Below are positions 33,717 to 47,149 of a DNA stretch of 64,000 nt, in pieces. Below the pieces are notes generated by a model. The model was given only the letters and a program-made list of their open reading frames with translations. It did no database searches and had not been told where the DNA came from. The stretch covers positions 157,792,849-157,856,848 of the forward strand of contig NC_081413.1 in NCBI RefSeq assembly GCF_030272615.1, read 5' to 3'. Both the position numbers and the translations under genes were made by a program. How positions within the stretch are numbered: the stretch's first letter is position 1; each line of letters starts with the position of its first letter. The DNA is from Cryptomeria japonica (taxonomy: Eukaryota; Streptophyta; Pinopsida; Cupressales; Cupressaceae).

Positions 33717-34940
33717 GGATCATGAGTTATGTGATTATTATTTTCTGATTTATTCTTTTATCAAATATGTAGAAGATGTTGTCTCCTTAAGGAATTACAT
33801 GAATCTTTCATTTGTTTGTTTTAGTAAGAATATTAGAGGTGCTTGACATTATTTAGTAGAGAAACTTTTGCATTGAGACATCATAGTTTACGTGAGTGGA
33901 AATAAAATGATACTTCCAACATTAAAACCACAACCTCCTTTCTCATTCCAATTAGCTCTCTTAGTGGTTGATAGCGAGCATTTGATAGTTTTTTATATGA
34001 AAGACTTTTAAAAAAATGAAAATATCAAATACTAGTGATAAGAAACATAAAATATGAAAACCAAAGAAATGCATAATGTGACATATTTACATACATATTT
34101 TTTATTTTATCTAGAAACATTTTAAATACTCTCTCTTTGACTTCTCACATTAGACTTTTGAGTATTTTAATTATTTTTATAAATATAAAAAATTACAACA
34201 CTCAAGTGATGAACCCTAGGATGGTCTAAAATAGTGGTGTGTAGCATCAAGAGTGACAAGTCTCAACGTGATAAAGAAAGTGATAAAACCTTCTTGAGGC
34301 AGCACTAGGGACAATATTAATTTCCTAAATCACACAAAAGTATTGTCCCCATTTCAACAAACTATTAGTACATCAAAGTTTTTATAGAAAAATATATAGA
34401 AAACAATGAAACTTATAATTAGTGAATAGTATAATAGATGTTTGATACATTCTAGATGCTAAATAGCTATAATAGAAAAAGTTTTTGTTTTATGCACTTA
34501 TTTGTATATAAATGTATATTGAACTCCTTTATTCATGTTTCCACATGCAATTGATGGTCAACAGTTGGATGTGGAAACAAGATTTGATGTACTGCAATTG
34601 AAATTGTCGAGTGTGACATGGTACCTACTTTATATTGCATTCATCTTCCACCTGGAAATCCACTATAAATGGTCTCTTTGACTTTTCTTTCAATGCTCAC
34701 CTAGCCACGAGGTTAGAGCTAACCCCAGATAAAATCTTCTAAGTTTTGGGGTGTAAAGATAATGTTGTGCGCAACCATCAGCAGAAGCATCAAGAGTACA
34801 GACTGATAGGTGAACCCATAAGACTAAGAGAATTCACGATTACATTATCAAAATGAACGATCCATTATCAGAGAGTGTAGTCAATCACGAGATCTAGACT
34901 TTTGTGATATGAGCCTAGAAGAAAAAGAGTAAAAGATTAT
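33717..34940. other. AT-rich flank with no gene; possible old promoter region
   Basis: No coding signal. A TATA-like CTATAAATGG lies at 34663-34672. If the LINE at 34993-37142 is removed, this is about 540 bases before the P450 start, so it may belong to that gene's upstream region; this is speculative. Part of it (34100-34280) is a diverged inverted copy of 63160-63320. A direct repeat starting ATCTAGACTTTT occurs at 34892 and 34941. Confidence 0.4.
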
Positions 34941-35519
34941 ATCTAGACTTTTATTGCTAATAGCGTAGAAGAAAAAGAATAAAAGATTAATTTTATTTTT
35001 TTTCAATAAAAGTGGATTATTCTACTAAACTTTTTTATTAATATTTTTTATTTTTTACATAGGATTCAAAGAGCATACCAGAGGAAAGAACCCTGGGAAG
35101 AAAACCTCCAGTCACAACTCATAAAATAAACCTATAGTATCTAACAGATCAATTTATACACCCCGCCCAAAACCACATACAAAATGCAATCACAACACAT
35201 ATAATATCAGTTTTACATAGAGCCCATATGACAATTTGCCAAAAAAAGAAGACAAAATTTTCCAAAGCCCTGTGCCAAATCCCATGAGCCAAAAACCTTC
35301 CTGCCAAAAAAAAAAGTATCGAAAAACCTTTGGAAAAACACTATTATATCAAATACCATGACCTCGAACTCTTCTCCAGACAATGAGCATGAATACTTAA
35401 AATGAAAGGGGAAAGCGTGAATAATTATCATCATAAAAAATTACATCGACGTTACTCAAGAAAATCATATGACTATTGTTGCAAACCTTCCCATACCCTA
35501 GAAGGAATTTCCTCAAAAC

Positions 35520-35990
35520 CCACCTCTCACTGATTAGCATTGCTATCAATGGCTAAATTTGCCAAATAATCTACAATCTTATTAACTTCTCTGTAACAAT
35601 GGAATACCAAGAAAGATTCAAACAATTCTATTTTTTGTAAAATGGGATCAAGTATATACTGCAAATTCCAACAATTTGATTTCTTTTTCATAACACATTG
35701 AATAATCACCATGGAATCACCTTCAATTATTAAGTCTTTATTCCCAAAGAGATTGCCATATCCAATCCAAAAGACAAAGCATGAAATTCCGCATAATTGT
35801 TAGTTTTAAAACCAATAGCATGACACTTAGCTCAAATAAAATTTGCATTGTGATCATAAATTACTATACCTACCCCAGCCGACCCAAGGTTACCACAAGA
35901 GGCCCCATCAAAAATCAGTTTAAAGTGCCCCTACGGAGGAGGTTTCCATCTAGCAGAACATCTCTTACCTATTGCATCATTCCTTTTTAA
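35520..35990 (-). pseudogene. LINE RNase H domain
   Basis: The minus strand reads FKLIFDGASCGNLGSAGVG with the first RNase H Asp, NNYAEFHALSFGL with the Glu, LIIEGDSMVIIQ with the next Asp, and REVNKIVDYLANLA near the C-terminus where relatives carry the last Asp. This is the plant LINE-type RNase H (RVT_3 family). One TAA and a frame change separate its halves. Confidence 0.85.
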
Positions 35991-36050
35991 AATTAAACCA
36001 TGAGAGGGTAAAACTAACAGCATCTTCCAAACTCTAGTAACTCTACTATC

Positions 36051-36700
36051 CTAGTGTGAAAAAGAAGTAAGATTTTCCAAATTCTTATAAATAAATGACA
36101 AAGCAACCTCAGATATTGAAGACTCAATTTTTAATAGAACCTCAGACACAGGAGACCTTGTTTTTTTAAATATCCTGTTGTTTCTCTCTAGCCAAACATT
36201 CCAAATCACAATAGATGGAGATATGATCCAAAGGCATGCATAAAAAGATGAGGCAAACATAAAGGGCCAAGATCTAAAATGGGAAATGAGATCCTTACCA
36301 GTAACAAAGAATATATTTAACTTCTCAAACAACCACTGCCAACATTCATAAGCATAATCACAATGTAGGAACAAGTGTGAAGAAGATTCCAAATTTTTGT
36401 TACAAAGGACACAAGGGAAAACAACAGTAATACCAAGCTTGTCTAGTCTCATACCTATAAGGACTCTATCCTGAACTGCCAACCAAGCAAAGGCTCCAGC
36501 TTTGAGAAGGCAAGCCGAATGCCAAAACAACTTATAAGGCCAAGAAGATAAATCTTTAGCAACCATAAGAGAGTTGTAACCATCTTTAACAGTGTGCTTA
36601 CCAGAAATATTCTTTGTCCAAATAAGTTAATCCTCAGAATGAGAAAGAAATACAATTCTATCCCCCAAAATCTTTTCAAAATCTAATTTCATGCTTTGAT
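36051..36700 (-). pseudogene. LINE zinc-binding RT domain
   Basis: A 171-residue frame has WPYKLFWHSACLLKAGAFAWLA, RVLIGMRLDKLGI, the Cys-x2-Cys pair in FPCVLCNKN, HLFLHCDYAYECWQWLF, and IVIWNVWLERNNRIF. This is the zf-RVT domain that follows RT in plant LINEs. Upstream, at 36570-37140, lie degraded RT-tail blocks including SREYIFKVSNLPSGSAI. Confidence 0.9.
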
Positions 36701-37183
36701 CAACATCTAAGAAATCAATCGACTTCCTTCTAGCATGCTTAAGGGGTCCACTAGTCACAATTTCAAAATAATCTGCTACAAAAACACCTCAAAGGGAGGA
36801 AAGAAAAATGATCAGAGGAGACCAATCCCTAATATTCGCCAAAAGTGTGTGTCCATTCCATACTTCATCCCAAAATCTGACTTTTCTATCATTATGAACA
36901 ATCCATGAGAAATGAGGCAAAATAACTGATCTACATTTACAAAGGAAATTTCAAATAGCAGAACCCGAAGGCAAATTTGAGACTTTAAAAATGTACTCTC
37001 TCGATCCATTATTTAAATATTTGGCAAACATAATGTGTGCCCATAAGGAACTAGGCTTGTCATATAATTTCCAAACCAACTTAACACCTAAGACTAAATT
37101 CTGATTCTCTAGATTAACTACTTTCTCATCAATCACGTGAATATCTAGACTTTTATGGTTAATAGCGTAATAAAAGATTAATT

Positions 37184-37393
37184 ACTTTCTCGTCAATCAC
37201 ATGAATATCTTTTTTAAGTGAATGAAGGATAGACACGAATCTGTAACTGAATATGACCATCAAACAGTAGCCTTCAATCCTTCATAACACCACTATTTCA
37301 AACAAGCCACGATTCATCTGGTAATTTCTGTTGTCTTTCGTTCATCGAGCAGTGGTGATCTCTCTGCTCCACTCTTACTCTCTTCTGATCAAA
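37184..37393 (+). promoter_or_regulatory. Probable 5' untranslated or proximal upstream region of the P450
   Basis: About 210 bases between the LINE flank and the first ATG. CT-rich sequence (CTCTCTGCTCCACTCTTACT) just before the start codon looks like a plant 5' leader. No TATA box is seen in this stretch. Confidence 0.45.
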
Positions 37394-37397
37394 ATGG

Positions 37398-38614
<1,217 letters not shown>

Positions 38615-38679
38615 ATCTCCCACCAGATAGCCAACGGATGCTGCTATTGATCAGTCATTCCCCTGCTCTTTCTGCTGAT

Positions 38680-40215
38680 TTACTTCTTCTTTACGAGCCC
38701 AAGAGAAGTCCTAGCACTTTCGAACTTCTCCTTGGACACACTTTTGGTAAAGATATCTGCCGGGTTGACATTTGTGTCAATTTTAACAACCTTCAACTTG
38801 CCTTCTTCAGCCATATGACGAACAAAATGAGCATGCACATCAATATGTTTAGAACTTCGCTGAGAGGAATTGTTATGAGCCATAAAAATGGCACTGCGAC
38901 TATCACAAAACATAACATAATCACTTTGTTGGTACGTCATTTCACCAAACAATCATTGCAACCAAATCATTTCTCTCGCACCTTTAGAAAGAGCCAAATA
39001 CTCAGCCTCTGTAGAAGAAAGGGCAATAGAACGTTGTAGCCTAGAGGCCCAACTAATGGCAGCTCCAGTAAACATCAAGACATAACCAGTAGTAGACCTT
39101 TGTTTGTCTAAATCTCCAACAAGATCTGAATCCGTGAAACCTTGTAACTGAACATTGTTGCCACCAAAGCATAATGCATAATCTGAAGTTCCTTTTAGGT
39201 ACCTCAATATCCACTAACCGCTTCCCAATGAATCTTCCAGGGATTGCTCATGAATCTACTCACAACTCCCACCGCATGAGCAATGTCGGGACGTGTAGAA
39301 ACCATAGCATACATAATGCTACCAATTGCTGATTTGTAAGGAAGTCCTTCCATGAAATCCTTGTCTTCTTGTGTTTTTGGGCACAAATCAGAAAGATAAC
39401 TGAAAATGACTGGTAAGTGGGGTAGAAACAATATTGGCATCAGCGATACCAAAACGATCAACTACTTTGTCAATGTATTCCTTTTGTGACAAAGTGATCT
39501 CCTTCTTCTCTCTATCTCGGGTGATCGTCATGCCAAGAATCTTCTTGGCTGCTCCTAAATCCTTCATAGCAAATTTACTTGCCAATTTAGTTTTAAACTC
39601 ACCAACAATTCTAGAACTTGTACTAGCTACCAACATATCATCAACATAGAGAAGAAGAATGATGAATTCACCATTCAGAAGTTTCTTGTAGTAGATACAT
39701 GGATCAGATTCACATCTTATGAAATTATGTTCAATCATGAAAGAATCGAACTTAACATACCACTACCACGGGGCTTGTTTGAGCCCATATAAGCTACGTT
39801 TTAGTTGACAATAGAGATGTTCCTATCCTTTTTGCACAAAGCCTTCAAGCTGATTCATGTACAATTCTTCATTAATGTCTCCATGTAGAAACGTTGTCTT
39901 CACATCAAGTTGTTCCAACTCAAGGTCCCATACAACTGCGAGTCCTAAAACAGTTCAGATTGGTGTCATCTTCACAACTGGAGAGAAAATTTCAGTGAAA
40001 TCAATCCCCTTTTCTTGAGGATAACCCTTTACTACCAATCTGGCTTTGTAACACTTCCTACCTTGCCCTTCTTCTTTCAATTTATATACCCACTTGTTCT
40101 TAAGTGGTTTTTGATTTGGTGGAAGGACAACCAAATCCCATGTGTTATTAGCTTCAATTGAACTCATTTCTTCTTGCATAGCACCCTGCCATTTATCCCA
40201 ATTTTTATCCTTCAT
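38680..40215 (-). pseudogene. Element H: reverse transcriptase and RNase H
   Basis: The minus strand reads NNTWDLVVLPPNQKPLKNKWVYKL-type blocks, YKARLVVKGYPQEKGIDFTE, QLDVKTTFLHGDI, RSLYGLKQAPW, the catalytic LLLYVDDMLVAS (about 39637-39648), FAMKDLGAAKKILGM, then AIGSIMYAMVSTRPDIAHAVG and RNase H (GFTDSDLVGD, LSSTEAEYLALS, CDSRSAIFMAHN, HIDVHAHFVR, NPADIFTKSV). At least two frameshifts (near 39400 and 39205) and a few stops. The catalytic Asp pair is intact. Confidence 0.93.
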
Positions 40216-40236
40216 AGCTGCTTGAAAATTTGAAGG

Positions 40237-42400
40237 TTATGTATATTCAAAGAGCAATAAAGTGGGCTCTACCTCTTCAGTGAAGAGAAGTTCATAATCA
40301 GAGAATTTGGATGGAATCTTTCTCTGTCTACTTGATCTTCTGACATTCCCTAAATCAATTTTTACATCAGCTAGGTCTTTTTCTCTTATATCCCCATCAC
40401 TATGTTCTTGGTCTTTTTCAGATGGTGAATGCCTTTTATTAGAGGAGACAACACCTTTCTGCACCCTGATGTTTTCATCATTATGACCATCATCACCACT
40501 ACTTTTGCGCATATGTTGGTCAATACTGCAAATTGGAGAGTCAACAGATGGCTACATACCAAGCTGTGAGTCACAGATAGGGGAATAACTTGTAGGCTGT
40601 GTATTGCACAAAGATTGTTGCTGCACTGAAGACAAACCATCATGTCACCGTGTAGTATCCAAACCTATTGAAGTGTTATGAACAAAAGAATTATTTCGAA
40701 CAAAATTGCCACTGCTTCCTCTATGAGTGGGATCACAGCAAGTATGTGGCTGCGTATATCACTACAATTCCAAGGGGCTATGTGGGATGGTTTGCACTGA
40801 TTGGGAAGAGCACTAGGGAGTGCATAGAAAGGGATGTGGAGCAGCTGGAGTGGCACCCGAACCTGCCACAATGTCAGTCAAAATACCATCTTGCAGATTT
40901 TGTGCAATATGAGTTGTATGGTTTTCAATCACCGTGCCATTGAGTGTATGCTTGGGGTGTTGAGCCTCTGCTATGTAGGGATTAATATTTGAAATCACTT
41001 CCCTATCTATGTCATTATCTAGAGAAAACTCCATCATTGATTGGGATGAAGAAAAGACAGGGATTGAAGATAACACAAAGGTAGGAGAAACAAGGGGTGT
41101 CAAATTTCTTGAAGAATCACCATTATTACATAAATCTGGCAAATGTATGTATTCATTATTTGAATTGCCATGTTTCTCCAATCTTGGAAATACTGTCTCA
41201 TTAAAGACAACATCTCTGCTACAAACTATTTTCTTTCCAATGGGATCCCAAAGTTTGAAACCAAATTGATCTTTGCCATAGCCTACGAAGATGCCTCATT
41301 GTGATTTAAAATCCAGCTTTGTCCTCTTTTCTTTAGGGACATGAACATAGGCTTCACATCCAAAAACTCGGATGTGTGAATATGAAATCCATTTTCCTAA
41401 CCATTCCTCTTCCGGAATACCAAAATTCAACTGTGATGAAGGACTCCGGTTGATTAGATACACAACTGTATTACAAGCCTCAGCCCAAAACTCCTTGCTT
41501 AAACCAGCATTTGATAGCATGCACCGTGCTTTCTCAAGGATAGTTTGGTTTAGCCTTTCTGCTGCCCATTCTCTTGAGGGGTAAACAGAACAATTTTAAT
41601 TCTTCTAATACCATGATCTGTACAACAGTTATCAAACTCCACGAAACAAAATTCAACTCCATTATCCGTTCTTAAACACTTTATTTTGTGACCACTTTGC
41701 TTTTCAACAAGTGCTTTGAAAATTTTTTATTTTGAAAACACTTCAGATTTACGGGACATCATATAAATCCAAACTTTTCTAGTACAATCATTTAGGAAAG
41801 TAAAAAAATAGTTTGCGCCTCCATAAGAGGTTACCTCCGTACGTCCAAAGATATCCAAGTGCACCAATTCCAGTGGTGTTGTCTTCATGTCGTGTCCATT
41901 CTTCAAGAAGCTGACCCTTCTTTGCTTCCCATGAAGAAATGTTCACAAAACTCTAAATTTGCTGATTATAGACCCGGAAGTTGGTCGCGGTTGAGCATCA
42001 CATCAAGGCCTTTCTTTCTCATGTCACCTAACCGTTGATGCCAAAGGGTTACATCGCTACCCACAAGTGGCATAGCAGCTCCCACCTCATCAATGGTTTT
42101 CACAATGTAGAGATTACCCATCTTGTCTCCTTTTGCAATAGCTAAGGAAGCTGTGGCTATTTTCCATGTGTCCGTGAGTTCGGTTTTAAAGCCTTCTGTA
42201 TATAATTGGCTTACTAAAATCAGATTTCTCTTTAATTGAGGAACATGTCTAACATCTTTGAGCAATAATTTGGCTCCTCCATCTAGATGCAAGACAACAT
42301 CACCTTTCCCAATGATTTTACAAGCTTTGTTGTCTCCCAATTATACTTCTCCAAAATCACCTTCTTGATAATTTGTGAATGCATCCGGGAGAGAGGAAGC
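40237..42400 (-). pseudogene. Element H: protease, integrase and linker
   Basis: GDVVLHLDGGAKLLLKDVRH and QLKRNLILVSQLYTEGF mark the gag-pre-integrase region (41966-42340), followed by LWHQRLGDMRKKGLDV. The core of the integrase (41580-41960) is badly shifted, and its catalytic triad cannot be read with confidence. MLSNAGLSKEFWAEACNTVVYLINR and RVFGCEAYVHVP are clear near 41296-41520. From 40240 to 41180 lies a Ser/Pro-rich linker whose last part (RRSSRQRKIPSKFSDY) is the usual lead-in to RT. Confidence 0.85.
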
Positions 42401-42427
42401 ATGAAAAGAGGTGCCAGAATCAATTAC

Positions 42428-43112
42428 CTACGAATCAAATTTTGTATCAGTTGTAGCTAGTACTAGAATCCCATCATCTTTATCATGGACTATGTTTGCT
42501 TCACTATCCAATACTTTGTCTTGTGCCTTCTTGTACTTTCTACAATCTTTCTTGACATGTCCAGCCTTCCCACAAAACCAACAACCGCCTTCTCTTCCTC
42601 TAGACCGCGATCTTCTAGCTGATTTAGACCTCCGATAGTTATTATTTCTGCCTCTATATTGGATTCTTCCTCTATTTTCAGTGATCACCATTGTGAGAGC
42701 ATCACCGGATGAGGGCTCATCATTCTTCCTCCTTAAATCTTCGGAGAGAAGAGTGGCTGAAACTTCATCAAAGGCCAACTTCTTGGAGCTTGATGCCGTA
42801 GTGTTTATGGCTGTTACAACTCCATCCTAGCTGTTTGGTAGAGAGCGTAAGAGAAGAACAACTTTATTTTCATCGTCTTGAGTCATTCCAACTGAATTCG
42901 CTTGGCTGATCAAAGTGTTGAATTCATTAATATGGTTCACCATTGCGCAACCTTCCTTCATCTTGAATTTATAAAATTTCTTCATGATGAAGACTTTATT
43001 TGCAGCAGACGCCATAGCATATGTTTTTATCAGTTTGTCCCAAACTTCTTTTGTAGTTTTCTCCTCTGCAACATTGAACAGAACATTTTCATTCAGCGAA
43101 AGAAAAATTGTT
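42428..43112 (-). pseudogene. Element H: gag, N-terminally deleted
   Basis: The frame enters at EEKTTKEVWDKLI and AMASAANKVFIMKKFYKFKM, followed by a MVNHINEFNTLISQ stretch and VVLLLRSLPNS (UBN2-type gag), then an Arg/Ser-rich part and one zinc knuckle, CWFCGKAGHVKKDC (about 42535-42576). The start of gag is missing: the sequence joins directly to the LTR remnant at about 43112. Confidence 0.9.
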
Positions 43113-43184
43113 AACTACACCGGAAATTAAAAAGACACAGTTTTGGAGGGAAGGCAATGATGTCCGTTGATCTTCATCTTAACA
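43113..43184 (-). repeat. Element H 5' LTR remnant
   Basis: 72 bases matching the first part of the 3' LTR (TGTTAAGATGAAG...GTGTAGTT). The match stops at GTAGTT, the deletion junction. Confidence 0.88.
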
Positions 43185-43217
43185 ATATGTTCAGTAGGAG
43201 TTGCCATTAATGCCTGA

Positions 43218-43421
<204 letters not shown>

Positions 43422-43493
43422 GTGAGCCGTACATTGATTTCAAATGAATTTCTATAAGTTCACTTCAATCACTAATTTTTTATTCTTTCTTGA

Positions 43494-43829
<336 letters not shown>

Positions 43830-45914
43830 GTTAATTGGAGGTCTGCCTCAAAATTATGAAAATAGATGTCGTAATAGGACAATAGAAATAGTTATGTTAT
43901 TTAGATGTTAAATATTGAATTCTGTCCTCGAGTAGTTTTCCTGTGGGAGGTTGTGAAATGAGCAATTATATATCATGTTTTGATTTTTGCTTACTCTGAA
44001 ACGACATCCATATTTATGATCATATAGAATCCATTGCAGCTTTTTTTAAACAAAATTATCTTTATATTATTTCTCATTTAATTTTTCATTATGAAATGTC
44101 TTAATATATTATTCAATTTTGTGTTAAGTAAATCTCTTCTATTCAATTTTATTTGGACATCCTTTTATACTTATTATCTTATTTTATTCATATGTTTACA
44201 TGTTTCTATACATTCAACGTTTTTCTACAATTTTCATGTCTACCCATACATTTATCCTTAGATAGCCATTGTTTATCATGATCATGCCTATCTTGTAATC
44301 TTGGGTCATATTATGCTGATGAGACCATCTATGTAGACACAAACATGACCTACCTAAAAACAAATTCAAAACTAGAAATCTGACCAATTAACCCTCTTGT
44401 TCTTTACCACACAAAATTCATTTAATTATGTTTACATAATTTGAAGTTGGGTTAAAATAAAAGGACATTTATTCACAATTTATCTAACCATCAATCATTG
44501 GATATTTCTCCTCTTATCTAAGAAACCATTCTAGAAAAGTAATCAATAACAACACATTTTTATTTTGTCCTTTTAAAAATATATAATGAATACGTATATT
44601 AGGTCTTGTTTGTTATCTTTAATTATGTTTTCTATTGAGGGGTTGATTAAATTTGAAGGCCCTTATCAAGTTAGTTTTACAACAAGCTAGCAAAGGTACT
44701 CTTCTATATAACAATTTCATAGATTCTATTAAAATATTTGATAGTTGTGTAGTAGATTGAACATAGGGGGAACATAGGACAAAGATCTCTAAGCATCGAA
44801 GTTAAATTTTTGTAGCATGAGTTTGATTTATAGTCAGAATTATATTCTTGATTGGTGAAGTCAACTCAAAGTAAAGAAAAAATAAAATAATGTAACTTCA
44901 ATTTTCATGTCTAATTTTCATAAGCATTTTTAGTAATGAGGTATATTTATTTCATGTTCTTATCCATTTGTCACTCATTCTTCAGCAATAAAGCTAAACC
45001 TTTTATTCTTCTTTTTTTAATAATTATTATAGTAACTTTTTTATTCTTAATAATTAGGATAATATTTTTTATTTCTTTTCAATCGTTTAAATCATTAATA
45101 AATACGAATTTCAATGAACTTGATAAATCTATGAGTTATATTCTTAAAAAATTATTAAATTAAAATCTTATCAATTTTACTGAAATTCATCTACTAGATA
45201 TTATCCAACCACTCCTAAAACATGATAATGGAAAAAATGTAACTATTACCATGTTAATAGACATCAATAGTTGAAATATTTAGCTCATAAACATAATTTA
45301 CAAGATCTCATGGATAAGAAAACAAACACATTTGAAGGATTTAACAAGTATCCTACTCATTACAATGTTCGTAAAATTACCTTAATTTATATGGCAATTG
45401 TTGTCTTTAATCAAAATTAGTACATATATTTATTCTTTGAGTCCTTCTATGAAGTAGGTCTTTCTTTATTCTCCTTCACTATGCTCCTTTATATTAATAC
45501 TTTTAAGTTTGATAATATTTGATCATGTATTTTTTTATATGAATATACTCTTTTATCTTTTTCATTTGACTCCAAATTTTATTTTTTTTAATATTTGTTC
45601 CACTTTGAGTGGTCACCACCACTCTTGATTTTAGTTATCTCTTATTTATTCTTCTTAGGGTCTTTTCTTCTATTCCTACTAATTTATTCATGTTCCATAA
45701 CTATAATAGCTAAGCTTTCCTTATCCTCATACTTGATTATCATTGTCTATGTCCTTGTGATATCTTCTATTATTTTTCTCTTTTGAGAATTTTTGTTAAA
45801 TGCTTCACTCCTTTTATGCATTTAGATTGTATAATTCCTTTATATTCTTCCACTATGTTTTATTCTTCTTTGATATAACATCCTTTCACGACACTGTATC
45901 AAAGAGGGGGACAA
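43830..45914. other. AT-rich region after the P450; no gene
   Basis: The first hundred bases are probably the P450 3' untranslated region. The rest is AT-rich with T-rich hydrophobic frames (44936-45163, 45595-45786) that show no known domain. The right end, TATCAAAGAGGGGGACAA (45897-45914), is a polypurine tract before LTR J, so part of this stretch may be the noncoding 3' end of a decayed LTR element. Confidence 0.5.
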
Positions 45915-46668
45915 TGTAGACACCTAAAATTAATATTTAATTAATTTAAGCCTATCAACATAATTAATTGACTTTAATTGTTTTATCCTTATTCCTCTTA
46001 GAATCAATTAAATATAATTTAATTAATTCTGTCACTATTGTCCAATAATTAATTTATCAAATAAATTAATTATGCCCCTATTCTTCTAAAGCCCCCTCCA
46101 ATAATTATTTCCTCTAAAACCACTCAGATGATTAATTCTAATTAATTAACCTAGTCATGTGATTCCTACAAATCACTTTTCCTAATCTCCTAGGCCTAAT
46201 TAATCCTTCTAGAATCTCTCATAATCAATCATGCTTATCATTATCCATGAATTTTTAATTCCCACTCATGTCACATCAACATTGAGTCTCTCAAAGAAAT
46301 TCAAATTTCTTTGAATCCCTCAATGCATCCTTATTTTTGAATTTTTAATTCCTCATATTTGAAATTCAAATTTCTCCCCCTTTTTTTCCAAGGAATTTAA
46401 TATTCTTGTTTATTTTCCCAAGGTACCCTTGATCCATGCCTTCTACCTAAAATCAATCTCAACCCTTCATAATCAAATCAATCTTGGCCCTCCATTGGCC
46501 TCATCCAATCTATAAATTGGAGTCTATTCTCCTCACAAATAATCCACTTCTCATGCATTGTCATGCTGCTCTTTTCTCCTCTTCTTTCTCCAATCTTTTA
46601 ATTCAAATCCATCCAAAATCCATCCAATAATCCTATCAAATCCAATCTATCTTGTTGAGCACTTGTGA
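45915..46668 (+). repeat. LTR J, 5' part, cut by element I
   Basis: TGTAGACACCTAAAATTAAT starts directly after the polypurine tract. A TATA-like TATAAATTGG lies at 46512-46521, followed by a pyrimidine-rich stretch. The LTR stops at 46668 where the LTR of element I starts. The continuation may lie after 52056, but I could not confirm it by a duplication. Confidence 0.6.
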
Positions 46669-47131
46669 TGTAGAGGTATGGCTCCAACAACTTGAAAATG
46701 CTCCAAGTTGCTCACTTGCTCAGCTAGCAAGCCAATCCCTTTCAAAAGAGATTTTCCTAACCAGACCTCACACCTCTATAAGAAAAAGTTCAATATCTCA
46801 TTTCAATAGTTTTCACCCCCATAACCCCCCACTGAGACATTTTACAAAGGCTATCAACTTTGGTTTGTCAACCCCGCGGGCAAAGTGCTCAAAAGTTGCT
46901 CAAATGGCTCACACCCCTCCAAAATGGTTCTGCGAGTCCACAAAGACTCAAATAAAGTTTATTAGGATCCAAAAATCTCAAATGATGGTAAAAAACCCTC
47001 AGATTGGGTTGATCAAGTCTCAAAGGGGTCAAAGTGCAAAATGGCTATTCTAGCAAACTAGCCCTCAAAAGTGACTTTTTGGTTTCTCTCCCAAAAACTA
47101 TAAAGGAAAAAGCAATATTATTTTATATTCA
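46669..47131 (-). repeat. Element I 3' LTR
   Basis: 463 bases, TGTAGAGGTATGG... on the plus strand, to ...TTTTATATTCA. Nearly the same length as the partner at 51595-52056, with about 10 percent differences by eye. Short plus-strand frames here are shadows. Confidence 0.85.
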
Positions 47132-47149
47132 ATATTATTGTATATCAAT

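Larger units (their letters stand above)
34993..37142 (-). mobile_element. 5'-truncated LINE (non-LTR retrotransposon)
   Basis: Minus-strand coding order is the C-terminal RT tail (NLVLGVKLVWKLYDKPSSLWAH near 37090), a zinc-binding RT domain, then an RNase H domain, and an AT-rich 3' end with T-rich plus-strand sequence (34995-35060) in place of a poly-A tail. Only the 3' part is present, typical of LINE insertion. Flanks 34941-34992 and 37143-37183 share ATCTAGACTTTTAT and TAATAGCGTA then ATAAAAGATTAATT, apparently a long, diverged target duplication. It sits about 210 bases before the P450 start codon. Confidence 0.88.

Noticed and set aside
34663-34672. TATA-like box as the P450 promoter
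   Set aside because: Too far from the start codon (about 540 bases after removing the LINE) and unsupported by any transcript; noted only as a possibility.
40668-40943. 91-residue plus-strand frame within element H, in a region that looks denser in codons than its surroundings
   Set aside because: It lies in the variable Ser/Pro-rich integrase-RT linker of H read on the other strand; no homologous plus-strand protein is recognised.
44936-45786. Hydrophobic frames that resemble membrane proteins
   Set aside because: AT-rich sequence gives Ile/Phe/Leu-rich frames by composition; no supporting motif or conserved neighbour.
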